This document shows, piece by piece, positions 17,236-24,882 of a stretch of 61,783 nt of DNA. Position numbers and translations under genes: made by a program. Each line of letters opens with the position of its first letter. Within the stretch, counting starts at the first letter, position 1. The notes under the pieces are model-generated. The model ran no database searches, had not been told where the DNA came from, and worked only from the letters and a program-made list of their open reading frames with translations. Source of the stretch: Clostridiales bacterium NK3B98 (GTDB lineage: Bacteria; Bacillota; Clostridia; Oscillospirales; Oscillospiraceae); contig ATWA01000010.1 of the NCBI GenBank assembly GCA_000421005.1, positions 1 to 61,783 on the forward strand, given 5' to 3'.

Positions 17236-18335
17236 AAAAGAATCCTCTGAGAAATGAGGGCGTCCAGTCATTGCTGGCCTCTCTGATCTGCATTGTGCTG
17301 GGGTTGCTGCTGGGCTATGTGGTTCTGCTGTTCATCAATCCTGCCGGTGCCTTTAACGCTATTATGGCGGTTATCAAGAACTTTTTCACCTATTCCAGAG
17401 CGAATCTCCAATTGAAGAATCTGGGTAACACGCTGGTCAAGACCGCTCCCCTGCTGATGTGTGCGCTGTCTGTGCTGTTCTGCTACAAGGTGGGATTGTT
17501 CAACATCGGCGCCGCCGGGCAGTATGTGGTGGGCTCCTGCATCAGCCTCTATGCCGCCCTTGCAATGGGGCTGCCCTGGTGGGGCTGCATGATTCTGGCC
17601 ATTTTGGTGGGCGCTGTGTACGGCGCTCTGGTTGGCTTTTTGAAGGCTTACTGCAATGTAAACGAGGTCATTGCCGGCATCATGCTCAACTGGATTGGTC
17701 TTTACACCACCAATATGATTTTGAGCAACGTAAAGGATGTAGCCAGCCCCTACACCCTCCATTTGAAGGACTACGCTCCCGCCGCTATTCTCCCCACACT
17801 GGGGCTGGATAAGCTGTTCAACGGCAACAGCTACGTCTCGCTGGCCATTCCCCTCTCCGTGCTGATTGCCATTGCGCTGAAGGTGCTGCTGGATATGACC
17901 CGGTTCGGTTTTGAATTAAAGGCCACCGGCTACAACAAATTCGCCGCTCAGTACAGCGGCATGGCAGAGAAACGAAACGTGATTCTCACGCTGGCCATTG
18001 GCGGCGCACTGGCGGCGTTGGGCGGGGCGATGCTCTATCTCACTGACTATGAACAGTGGACCTGCACCGCTTCCTCCGTTCCCGGCATGGGTTTCAACGG
18101 TATCGCCGCAGCGTTTTTGGGCGGTCTGAATCCTGTGGGCACCATCTTTGCCTCCTACTTCATTCAGCACATCACCTCCGGCGGCGCTTATGTGGACAAG
18201 GCGCTGTATTCCGCTCAGATTTCCGACCTGATTTCCGCTATCATCATCTATCTGTGTGGTTTTGTAGGCTTTATGAAGCTGTCCATGAAGAAGTATTTCA
18301 ACAAGCGTGACGAGCAGAAAGGGGCGAAGAAGTAA
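17232..18335 (+). CDS. Nucleoside ABC transporter permease (YufP-like)
   Basis: First membrane subunit of the nucleoside importer, with 367 residues and about nine to ten hydrophobic segments. It belongs to the BPD_transp_2 family: LGNTLVKTAPLLMCALSVLF, FNIGAAGQYVVGS, and the cytoplasmic coupling segment VNEVIAGIMLNWIG are diagnostic. A later KATGYNKFAAQYSGM loop is also typical. The ATG overlaps the ATPase stop codon as ATGA, and the next permease starts within this stop codon, so the three genes are translationally coupled. Confidence 0.92.
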   Translation: MKKNPLRNEGVQSLLASLICIVLGLLLGYVVLLFINPAGAFNAIMAVIKNFFTYSRANLQLKNLGNTLVKTAPLLMCALSVLFCYKVGLFNIGAAGQYVVGSCISLYAALAMGLPWWGCMILAILVGAVYGALVGFLKAYCNVNEVIAGIMLNWIGLYTTNMILSNVKDVASPYTLHLKDYAPAAILPTLGLDKLFNGNSYVSLAIPLSVLIAIALKVLLDMTRFGFELKATGYNKFAAQYSGMAEKRNVILTLAIGGALAALGGAMLYLTDYEQWTCTASSVPGMGFNGIAAAFLGGLNPVGTIFASYFIQHITSGGAYVDKALYSAQISDLISAIIIYLCGFVGFMKLSMKKYFNKRDEQKGAKK

Positions 18336-19276
18336 TGTTACTACTGGTACAATATACGCTGATTTTCGCCTCCGTGCTGTTGCTGGTGGCTCTGGGCGGG
18401 TGCTTCTCGGAGCACTCCGGCGTCATCAATCTGGGTTTGGAAGGCATCATGGTCATTGGCGCATTGGGCGGCGCTCTCATGATGCGGCATATGCCCGCCA
18501 GACTACCTGCTTTCTGCATCGTGCTTCTCACTCTGCTGGGCGCTGTGGTCTTTGGTGTGGTTTACTCCGCACTGCTGGGCGTGGCCTGCATCAACTTCAA
18601 GGCTGACCAGACCATCGTGGGCACTGCCCTGAACATTCTGGGCACGGCGCTGGCCACTGTGGTGGTCAAGGCCATGAACATGGCCATCAACCCGGATGAC
18701 GTGTCCTCCACCATCCAATATGTGGCTCCGAAAAAGGCGTTTATCGCCTATATCGGCTCCTTTGAGTTTAACTGGTTCATGGTCATTACGGTCATTGCTC
18801 TGATTGTGGCCTATGTGGTGCTGTACAAGACCCGCTTCGGTCTGCGGCTGATGGCCTGCGGCGAGCATCCTCAGGCGGCGGCCAGTGTGGGCATCAGCGT
18901 ATATAAAATGCGCTGGGCTGGCGTGCTGATTTCCGGCGTCTACGGTGCGCTGGGCGGAGTGAGCTACATTCTGGCCGGTGTTTCCGAGTGGAAGTTTGAA
19001 AACGGCGTGGCAGGCTTTGGTTTCCTTGCGCTGGCGGTGATGATCTTCGGCCAGTGGAAGCCTCAGCGGATTGCCCTGGCGGCGCTGCTGTTCGGACTGT
19101 TCCGGGCGCTGAGCAATGTGTATATCGGCATTCCCTTCCTTGCCTCCCTGAACATCCCCAGCACCGTTTACAACATGATGCCCTATGTGATCTCCCTTGT
19201 GGTGCTGGCCTTTACCTCTAAGACCTCTGCGGCACCCAAGGCGGAAGGCATCCCCTATGATCCCGGTCAGAGATAA
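18335..19276 (+). CDS. Nucleoside ABC transporter permease (YufQ/NupQ-like)
   Basis: Second membrane subunit of the nucleoside importer. It has 313 residues and about eight to ten hydrophobic segments. FSEHSGVINLGLEGIMVIGALGG at the N-terminus and FRALSNVYIGIPF near the C-terminus are typical of BPD_transp_2 nucleoside permeases. The central RFGLRLMACGEHPQAAASVGI loop contacts the ATPase. It overlaps the preceding gene by one base (TAATG) and is followed 11 bases later by udk. Confidence 0.92.
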   Translation: MLLLVQYTLIFASVLLLVALGGCFSEHSGVINLGLEGIMVIGALGGALMMRHMPARLPAFCIVLLTLLGAVVFGVVYSALLGVACINFKADQTIVGTALNILGTALATVVVKAMNMAINPDDVSSTIQYVAPKKAFIAYIGSFEFNWFMVITVIALIVAYVVLYKTRFGLRLMACGEHPQAAASVGISVYKMRWAGVLISGVYGALGGVSYILAGVSEWKFENGVAGFGFLALAVMIFGQWKPQRIALAALLFGLFRALSNVYIGIPFLASLNIPSTVYNMMPYVISLVVLAFTSKTSAAPKAEGIPYDPGQR

Positions 19277-19287
19277 GGCGGTCTGCT

Positions 19288-19902
19288 ATGAATGATATGC
19301 TGATTATCGGGATTGCCGGAGGCTCCGGCTCTGGCAAAAGCACCATCACCGACCTGCTGAAAAACAAGTTCGGTGATGATGTGACCGTCATCAATCACGA
19401 TAACTACTACAAAGCCCAGCACGATAAGCCCTTTGAGGAACGGATCAAGACCAACTATGACGCTCCGGAGGCCTTTGAGACGGATTTGCTGGCAAAGCAT
19501 CTGTCCCTTCTGCGGCAAGGTTTTTCCATCGACTGTCCCATCTACGACTATTCCATTCACGACCGCACCGACAGGGTTCGCCGCATTGACCCCACCAGCG
19601 TGGTGATTATTGACGGTATTCTGGTGCTGGCTGACCCACGGCTGCGCAGTCTTATGGACGTGAAAATCTATGTGGACACCGATGCTGATGTGCGGATTCT
19701 CCGCCGAATCCGCCGGGACGTGAAGGAGCGGGGACGGACGCTTGATTCGGTGATTGACCAGTATGTCTCCACCGTCAAGCCCATGCACGAGATGTATGTG
19801 GAGCCCAGCAAAAAATATGCGGATGTGATTATCCCGCAAGGTGGACATAATCTGGTAGCCATGGAAATGATTGAAAACCGGGTGCGCAGTCATCTGGTAT
19901 AA
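19288..19902 (+). CDS. udk: Uridine kinase
   Basis: Phosphorylates uridine and cytidine with ATP or GTP for pyrimidine salvage. It has 204 residues with Walker A GGSGSGKST at residues 11-19, NHDNYYKAQHDKPFEER for substrate binding, PIYDYSIHDRTD, and VVIIDGILVLAD as the Walker B strand. RRIRRDVKERGRTLDSV is the lid. It ends the transporter operon, so imported uridine can be trapped at once. GGCGG serves as ribosome site. Confidence 0.95.
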   Translation: MNDMLIIGIAGGSGSGKSTITDLLKNKFGDDVTVINHDNYYKAQHDKPFEERIKTNYDAPEAFETDLLAKHLSLLRQGFSIDCPIYDYSIHDRTDRVRRIDPTSVVIIDGILVLADPRLRSLMDVKIYVDTDADVRILRRIRRDVKERGRTLDSVIDQYVSTVKPMHEMYVEPSKKYADVIIPQGGHNLVAMEMIENRVRSHLV

Positions 19903-19909
19903 GGCAATC

Positions 19910-19945
19910 GAAAAGAGCTGTCTCTTCTTGGAGGCAGCTCTTTTT
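19910..19945. terminator. Bidirectional terminator udk / larC
   Basis: AAAGAGCTGTCTC and GAGGCAGCTCTTTTT form a stem with a short loop, flanked by A and T runs. It separates convergent udk and larC. Confidence 0.85.
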
Positions 19946-19952
19946 CTGTCGC

Positions 19953-21203
19953 TTAGATTTCCTGTTGGATTTGATTCAACGCACTCTGATAACTGATTCC
20001 CTGCTCTTTGCAGAGTCGGTTGACGCTCTCGTACTCCACATAACGGCGCTCCCCCTCCGGGGTCTGAACCACCTTCACATCTACTGTGCCTAGGCTGGTT
20101 TCCCTTTGCTCCATGGTACGGGGTAAAACGGTGCGTTCCATTCTCTGACGGCGTATGCCGATGGTGGTAGTCTCGGTAAAGAGAATGTGCTCCATTTCAG
20201 GGCGATTTTTATCGTCACAAATCACGCTGACCAGATAGCCGGGACGGTTTTTCTTCATAAACACCGGGGTGTAGTACACATCTCGGGCTCCTGCGGTCAT
20301 CAGGGTTTCCATGAGATGCCCCAGCGCCTCGCCGGTACAGTCGTCCACGTTGGTCTCCAGCTTGACAATGGTATCATCTTCCCCATCGTCCACATCTAAG
20401 AGCATCAGCCGCAGAAAGCTGGGACGCTCATACTGCCGCTTGCCCGCACCCATACCGGTGGCAAGCACGCGGAATTTTTCAGGCATTTTCCGCTTGGTGA
20501 TGACGGCGGCGCAGATGGCGGCACCGGTGGGGGTTACCAGCTCGCCCTGCGTGTCAGTAATGGTCAAAGGGAGGTCGTTTGCCTGCGCCAGATTGACCAC
20601 AGCGGGGACTGGGACAGGCAAAACCCCGTGCTGACAACGGACCGTTCCGGTTCCCTCGCAGATTTTGGGAATGATGTATTCATCTACCCCCAAGCTGTCC
20701 AGCAAAACCGCCGCAGATGCAATGTCCACAATGGAGTCCACTGCTCCAACCTCATGGAAATGCACCTCCTCCAGCGACACACCGTGGGCTTTCGCCTCCG
20801 CCTGCGCCAGCAGGGTGAAAATACGCTCTGCCAGTGCGTGAGCAGATGGGGTCATGTCCCCATGGGAGAGAATGTGAAGGATTTCCGGGAGGTTGGTATG
20901 GCTGTGATGATGGTGGTGGTCATCGTCGTGATGATGCTCGTGGTCATGATGGTGGTGGTGTTCATGACCGTGGAGATACTCCATATCGTGGTCATGGTTG
21001 TCCTCATCCAGAATCACGTTGAAATCGCACATATCCAGACCGGACTTGTTCACCCGGGTAATTTCTGTGCGAAATCCAGTGAGCGGGAGGGTGGAGAGCA
21101 TACGTTCCAGCGCATTCCGGTCAGCCCCCAAGTCCAGAAGCGCCGCCACCGTCATATCTCCGCTGATGCCGCTGGCGCATTCCAAATACAGTGCTTTTGC
21201 CAT
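19953..21203 (-). CDS. larC: Nickel pincer cofactor biosynthesis protein LarC
   Basis: Cyclometallase that inserts nickel into the pincer nucleotide made by LarB and LarE. It has 416 residues in one open frame, so no ribosomal frameshift is needed, unlike the split larC1/larC2 of Lactiplantibacillus. LYLECASGISGDM at the start and HFHEVGAVDSIVDI in the middle are family hallmarks; KLETNVDDCTGEALGHLM marks the C-terminal domain. Residues 70-102 are strongly His/Asp-rich, a likely nickel-holding loop. The ATG at 21203 has AGGTGAG about 8 bases upstream; an upstream GTG (21215) overlapping the larB stop is less likely. Last gene of the operon. Confidence 0.95.
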   Translation of the reverse strand: MAKALYLECASGISGDMTVAALLDLGADRNALERMLSTLPLTGFRTEITRVNKSGLDMCDFNVILDEDNHDHDMEYLHGHEHHHHHDHEHHHDDDHHHHHSHTNLPEILHILSHGDMTPSAHALAERIFTLLAQAEAKAHGVSLEEVHFHEVGAVDSIVDIASAAVLLDSLGVDEYIIPKICEGTGTVRCQHGVLPVPVPAVVNLAQANDLPLTITDTQGELVTPTGAAICAAVITKRKMPEKFRVLATGMGAGKRQYERPSFLRLMLLDVDDGEDDTIVKLETNVDDCTGEALGHLMETLMTAGARDVYYTPVFMKKNRPGYLVSVICDDKNRPEMEHILFTETTTIGIRRQRMERTVLPRTMEQRETSLGTVDVKVVQTPEGERRYVEYESVNRLCKEQGISYQSALNQIQQEI

Positions 21204-21211
21204 TGCTTTTC

Positions 21212-21955
21212 TCACCTTTCTGCCAATCTGTCAATCTGGGAGGCCAGATACCCGGCACCATAGCCGTTGTCGATGTTGACCACGCCTACCCCGTTGGCAC
21301 AGGAATTTATCATGGTCAGCAGCGCAGACATGCCGCCAAAGTTGGCACCATAACCCACTGATGTTGGCACAGCAATCACAGGAACGCTCACCAGACCGCC
21401 AATGACGCTGGCCAGCGCTCCCTCCATGCCTGCCACCGCAATGATTACATTCGCCTGCTGCAATACGTCCAGTCTGGAAAGCAGGCGATGGAGACCACTG
21501 ACTCCCACATCGTAGATTCGTTCCACCCTGCGGCCAAAAAACTCCGCTGTCTGGGCGGCTTCCTCTGCCACGGAGATGTCCGCCGTTCCAGCGGTGCAGA
21601 CGGCAATGCGTCCCTTCTGCGGTTCTATGTTTCCTCCAATGCGAAGGATGCGGGAGATAGGGTCATACTGCACCTCAGGCAGCTGCTGACGGATCAGCTC
21701 AAATTGCTCCGGTGTTCCCCGTGTTCCCATAACTGCGCCGTTTTTTTCATACAGGGTTTGAAAAATGTGGATTAGATGTTCGTCCGCTTTTCCAGCGCAG
21801 TAGACCACCTCCGCAAACCCGGAGCGCACCTGCCGATGCAAATCCAGCTTGGCATAACCCAAATCGTCAAAGGGGGCTCGCCGGAGCAGTCCTTCCGCCT
21901 CCTGTATGGAAACGGTTCCGGACTTGACCTGTTCCAGCAGTTCATGCAGTTCCAA
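21212..21955 (-). CDS. larB: Nickel pincer cofactor biosynthesis protein LarB
   Basis: Carboxylates and hydrolyses nicotinic acid adenine dinucleotide to start pincer cofactor synthesis. At 247 residues it has normal length. The C-terminal two thirds form a PurE-like (AIR carboxylase) domain: VCTAGTADISVAEEAA, DVGVSGLHRLL, VAGMEGALASVIGGL and PTSVGYGANFGG. The N-terminal domain includes DLHRQVRSGFAEVVYC. The only plausible start is TTG at 21955, nine bases after AGGAGG; the nearby ATG is out of frame. The gene overlaps the 3' end of larE by 14 bases, so coupling is likely. Confidence 0.94.
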   Translation of the reverse strand: MELHELLEQVKSGTVSIQEAEGLLRRAPFDDLGYAKLDLHRQVRSGFAEVVYCAGKADEHLIHIFQTLYEKNGAVMGTRGTPEQFELIRQQLPEVQYDPISRILRIGGNIEPQKGRIAVCTAGTADISVAEEAAQTAEFFGRRVERIYDVGVSGLHRLLSRLDVLQQANVIIAVAGMEGALASVIGGLVSVPVIAVPTSVGYGANFGGMSALLTMINSCANGVGVVNIDNGYGAGYLASQIDRLAER

Positions 21956-22796
21956 GGGGTTCTTCCTCCTTTCGAGGCAGCACCTCGTTCATGCTCCCGG
22001 TGCGGATGCCGTCCAAATCCAAAGTGACATAGGCAAATCCCAGTTGGTGAAGGGATTTACACAGGGATTCCCGCTGGGACAGCAGTATGCTAAAATCCTT
22101 CGGCTCCACCTCAATCCGGGCGACGCCGCCGTGAACACGCAGGCGGCAGCGACGCAGTTCCAATCGGTGAAGCAGTCCCTCCCCTGCGGCGATTCGTTCC
22201 AGCTTTTCCCCGGTGATCTGCTCCCCGTATGGAATCCGGGAGGCAAGGCAGGCGGCGGAGGGTTGATTCCATGTAGGCAGTCCCATTTCCCGGGAAAGGG
22301 TGCGGATATCCTCCTTGGTCATGCCCCACTCCCGGAGCGGGCTTTGAATGCCCAGCTCAGTCAGCGCCTGCAAGCCGGGGCGGTAGTCGGACAGGTCGTC
22401 CACATTGGAGCCCTCCACCAGAACGGAAAACCCCACCCCTGCGGCAATCTCCTTCATCTGCTGAAAGAGAAACTTTTTGCAATGATAGCAACGGTCAGGG
22501 GGATTGTTGACAAACTGGTCCAATGTCAGCACCCCTGCGGAAAAAGTCACCTGACGGATGCCGTACCTGTCACAAAACGCCTTTGCCTGCGCCTGTTCCG
22601 GAAAGGCAGGAGAGAGGGCAGTAAGGGCAATGCAGTTTTCTCCCAAAACGTCATGGGCTGTTTTTACCAGAAAGCTGGAATCCACCCCCCCGGAAAAAGC
22701 CACCGCTACCCTTTCCATTTCCTGCAAAGCCTGCCGCAGGGCAGACAGCTTCTCCCCCGGAGTTCGGGGGAGATTTGTCCTTGTTTGCCTGTCCAT
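21942..22796 (-). CDS. larE: ATP-dependent sacrificial sulfur transferase LarE
   Basis: Adenylates the LarB product and transfers sulfur to it to give the pincer thioacids. It has 284 residues, with a PP-loop SGGVDSS at 35-41 and VEGSNVDDLSDYRPG, both standard for the LarE/ExsB-like family. Cys183 in SAACLASRIPYG is in the position of the sacrificial cysteine of the Lactiplantibacillus enzyme; only one cysteine is present in this loop, which favours the sacrificial mode over the iron-sulfur mode, although a CYHC pair lies at 103-106. The stop overlaps larB, and one base separates the start from the DUF362 gene. Confidence 0.95.
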   Translation of the reverse strand: MDRQTRTNLPRTPGEKLSALRQALQEMERVAVAFSGGVDSSFLVKTAHDVLGENCIALTALSPAFPEQAQAKAFCDRYGIRQVTFSAGVLTLDQFVNNPPDRCYHCKKFLFQQMKEIAAGVGFSVLVEGSNVDDLSDYRPGLQALTELGIQSPLREWGMTKEDIRTLSREMGLPTWNQPSAACLASRIPYGEQITGEKLERIAAGEGLLHRLELRRCRLRVHGGVARIEVEPKDFSILLSQRESLCKSLHQLGFAYVTLDLDGIRTGSMNEVLPRKEEEPLGTA

Positions 22797-22797
22797 A

Positions 22798-23856
22798 TTA
22801 CTTGTTTTCGTAATAGGTGCGAACCTTATTCCGTCCGGGGAAGGTGTTATAGCAGTCCGGCTCCCATCCCGGCTGAATGCCCTCTACTGCCTCAGCGGCG
22901 GTGATGACAGCATCGTCATGGTCGATGTCGATGAGGGTGTAACGGTCATTGCCCATACCCAGCTCCTTCATATAGGAGAGTTGGCGCAGACCGTGGCGTG
23001 TCTCCATCCGCTCCACCATGGTCTTACCGCCTCCGCCGGGGAGGGCGTAAATCAAGTCTACACAGGCCTGATCTACCGACAGAATGTCGAGTGAGGCCAG
23101 AATGCCCACATCCGGGGTAACCACCGGCTCTGCCTCCTGGCCTTCGCAGTCGCAGGAGACGGACATATTACGCATAACGTTGATGAAGCACACATGGCCG
23201 TTGAAGAAGTCCACTGTGGCGTGGGTGCTTTCGCTGATGCGCTCCATCAGCTCCTCTTTGGCGATATCCCACATATCGGAGGTTTTTCCGGTGCTGTGAA
23301 TTTCCTTCTTACCCACCCGGCCGTCGGCGCAGCCGATGCCGATATTCTTATTGGAGCCGCCAAAGCCGCCCATCATATGACCCTTGAAGTGGGTCAGGGT
23401 GAGCATGGAATCGTAGTTCAGCATATGCTTGCCAACGTGCATCTCGGTGAACCACTTGCCGTTGTGAACCGGGATCGCCGCAATGCCGTCCTCGTCGGTG
23501 ATGTCCACCGGGCAGAAGGTCCAGCCGTTGATCTTCAGCGTCTCACGGTGCTGAGGGGTGGTGTAACGGCTGCCCTCGTAAAAGGTATTCGTCTCGATAA
23601 TGTGCGCCTCAGGAAGCTTGGTTTCCAGCAGCTCCTTTACCCAGGGACGGGGAATGATATTGGGTCCCTCTGCTTCACCGGTGTGCAGTTTCACCGCTAC
23701 TTTTCCGGTGAGCACCTGACTGACCCGGTCATAAATTTTTTGCAGTCCCGCAGCGCTGAGATCGCGGGTGAAAAACACCACGGAAGCGCCGCCGCTGCGC
23801 TGGTCGTAGGGCAGATAGTGGTTTCCCCCGGTTCCGGGAATCTTTTTCGCGTTCAT
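22798..23856 (-). CDS. DUF362 domain-containing protein
   Basis: A 352-residue DUF362 protein (PF04015). Family features are VVFFTRDLSAAGLQKIYDRV, a central VAVKLHTGEAEGPNIIP, THFKGHMMGGFGGSNKNIGIG and NVMRNMSVSCDCEG. DUF362 proteins are often iron-sulfur or metal-linked, but no full 4Fe-4S ferredoxin motif is visible here. The DCDC-like cluster and several histidines could bind metal. Function unknown. It is placed one base upstream of larE, so it is probably made with the nickel cofactor pathway. ATG 23856 follows GGAGG; a longer frame upstream has no such site. Confidence 0.85.
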   Translation of the reverse strand: MNAKKIPGTGGNHYLPYDQRSGGASVVFFTRDLSAAGLQKIYDRVSQVLTGKVAVKLHTGEAEGPNIIPRPWVKELLETKLPEAHIIETNTFYEGSRYTTPQHRETLKINGWTFCPVDITDEDGIAAIPVHNGKWFTEMHVGKHMLNYDSMLTLTHFKGHMMGGFGGSNKNIGIGCADGRVGKKEIHSTGKTSDMWDIAKEELMERISESTHATVDFFNGHVCFINVMRNMSVSCDCEGQEAEPVVTPDVGILASLDILSVDQACVDLIYALPGGGGKTMVERMETRHGLRQLSYMKELGMGNDRYTLIDIDHDDAVITAAEAVEGIQPGWEPDCYNTFPGRNKVRTYYENK

Positions 23857-23930
23857 AGGTTTGCCTCCTTTGGCGATTATATAGGGATATAGGGCTATTT
23901 TACCCCTGAATCGTTGATATTGCAATGGAT

Positions 23931-24872
23931 TTATTCATTCTCCTGAAAGTAAGGGTCGATTGACTCTGCCCTCAGCCCTTCGCCGATGACAATGATGACA
24001 GTCTGTCCCTTGGCAATCGGGCGCATAGACTTGCTGCGGCGGGTACAGTTCAGCTCCATCCAGTCTCCCTCCGCCGTGGGCGCAAATCCCTTCACCCGGA
24101 ACACTCCGGCACAGTCCGGGTCAGCCATAAGCCCCTCAATCCGTTCCATGATTTCCTCCGGGGTAAAGGTGAGATTCATGTAATAACGGGACTGGTAGTC
24201 ATTGTGGTCGTGAACAGGCTGCTTGCGAAAGGCTGCGTGGACGTAGCCCACACGGGAGAGCTTTTGAAAATCCTCGTCGGTGAAATCGTCCCAGCTTTTG
24301 GTCACAACCGCTTCTCCAATGCGGCGGTCACAGTGAACCCCTTCCAGCGCCCGGTCAATATGGGCGATGGTATGCTGTATTTCCGAAGGCTCTGCCAACT
24401 GGCACTTGCTCAGCACCACCGCTCCAGCTTTGGCAATCTCCGAGCCCAACAGATATTCCGAACGGGGAGAAAGGTTATCCTCCAATCCCGCCTCCACCAC
24501 GGCAATGACGCTGCCTACCTCATACCAGCGGTCCAGCGGCTCTTCATAGAGGGCGTCGAAAAACTCATCGACGTCGAAGATTCCGGATGGCTCCACCAGT
24601 ACCCGGTCATACCCCTGCATTCCCATGGCAATCAGCTTGGTTTTGAAGCGGCGGCGGTGGCAGTCGTAGTCGCAGCCCCCGGCTACCATTTCCAGACCGC
24701 ACTGCTCCCCTTCCAGATGGCCCAGAAGCATCATGTCCACATTCACTGCGCCGTAGTCATTTTCCAAAATGCAGACCCGCTGCCCGGCATCCATGAGATA
24801 TTTGGCATACCGTTCCAGAAAGGTGGTCTTCCCCGAGCCGAGAAATCCGGTAATCAGGTCAATTTTTATCAT
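23931..24872 (-). CDS. CobW-family (G3E) GTP-binding metallochaperone
   Basis: G3E-family GTPase of the CobW/YjiA class, which usually delivers metal to an enzyme or cofactor. It has 313 residues: Walker A GFLGSGKTT at 9-17, VEPSG as the switch/Walker B region, and SKCQ in place of NKxD. The usual CxCC metal motif is replaced by GGCDYDC followed by HRRR, and a HDHND segment near residue 215 gives another possible metal site. The C-terminal CobW domain is present. The ATG at 24872 follows GAGG; an upstream TTG (24890) would overlap the previous gene. Operon context suggests nickel or molybdenum handling. Confidence 0.88.
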   Translation of the reverse strand: MIKIDLITGFLGSGKTTFLERYAKYLMDAGQRVCILENDYGAVNVDMMLLGHLEGEQCGLEMVAGGCDYDCHRRRFKTKLIAMGMQGYDRVLVEPSGIFDVDEFFDALYEEPLDRWYEVGSVIAVVEAGLEDNLSPRSEYLLGSEIAKAGAVVLSKCQLAEPSEIQHTIAHIDRALEGVHCDRRIGEAVVTKSWDDFTDEDFQKLSRVGYVHAAFRKQPVHDHNDYQSRYYMNLTFTPEEIMERIEGLMADPDCAGVFRVKGFAPTAEGDWMELNCTRRSKSMRPIAKGQTVIIVIGEGLRAESIDPYFQENE

Positions 24873-24882
24873 CTGTGTTTCC

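Noticed and set aside
20880-21000. His-rich tract as sequencing or assembly artefact
   Set aside because: The frame stays open through it, LarC proteins commonly have His-rich loops, and flanking LarC motifs are intact.
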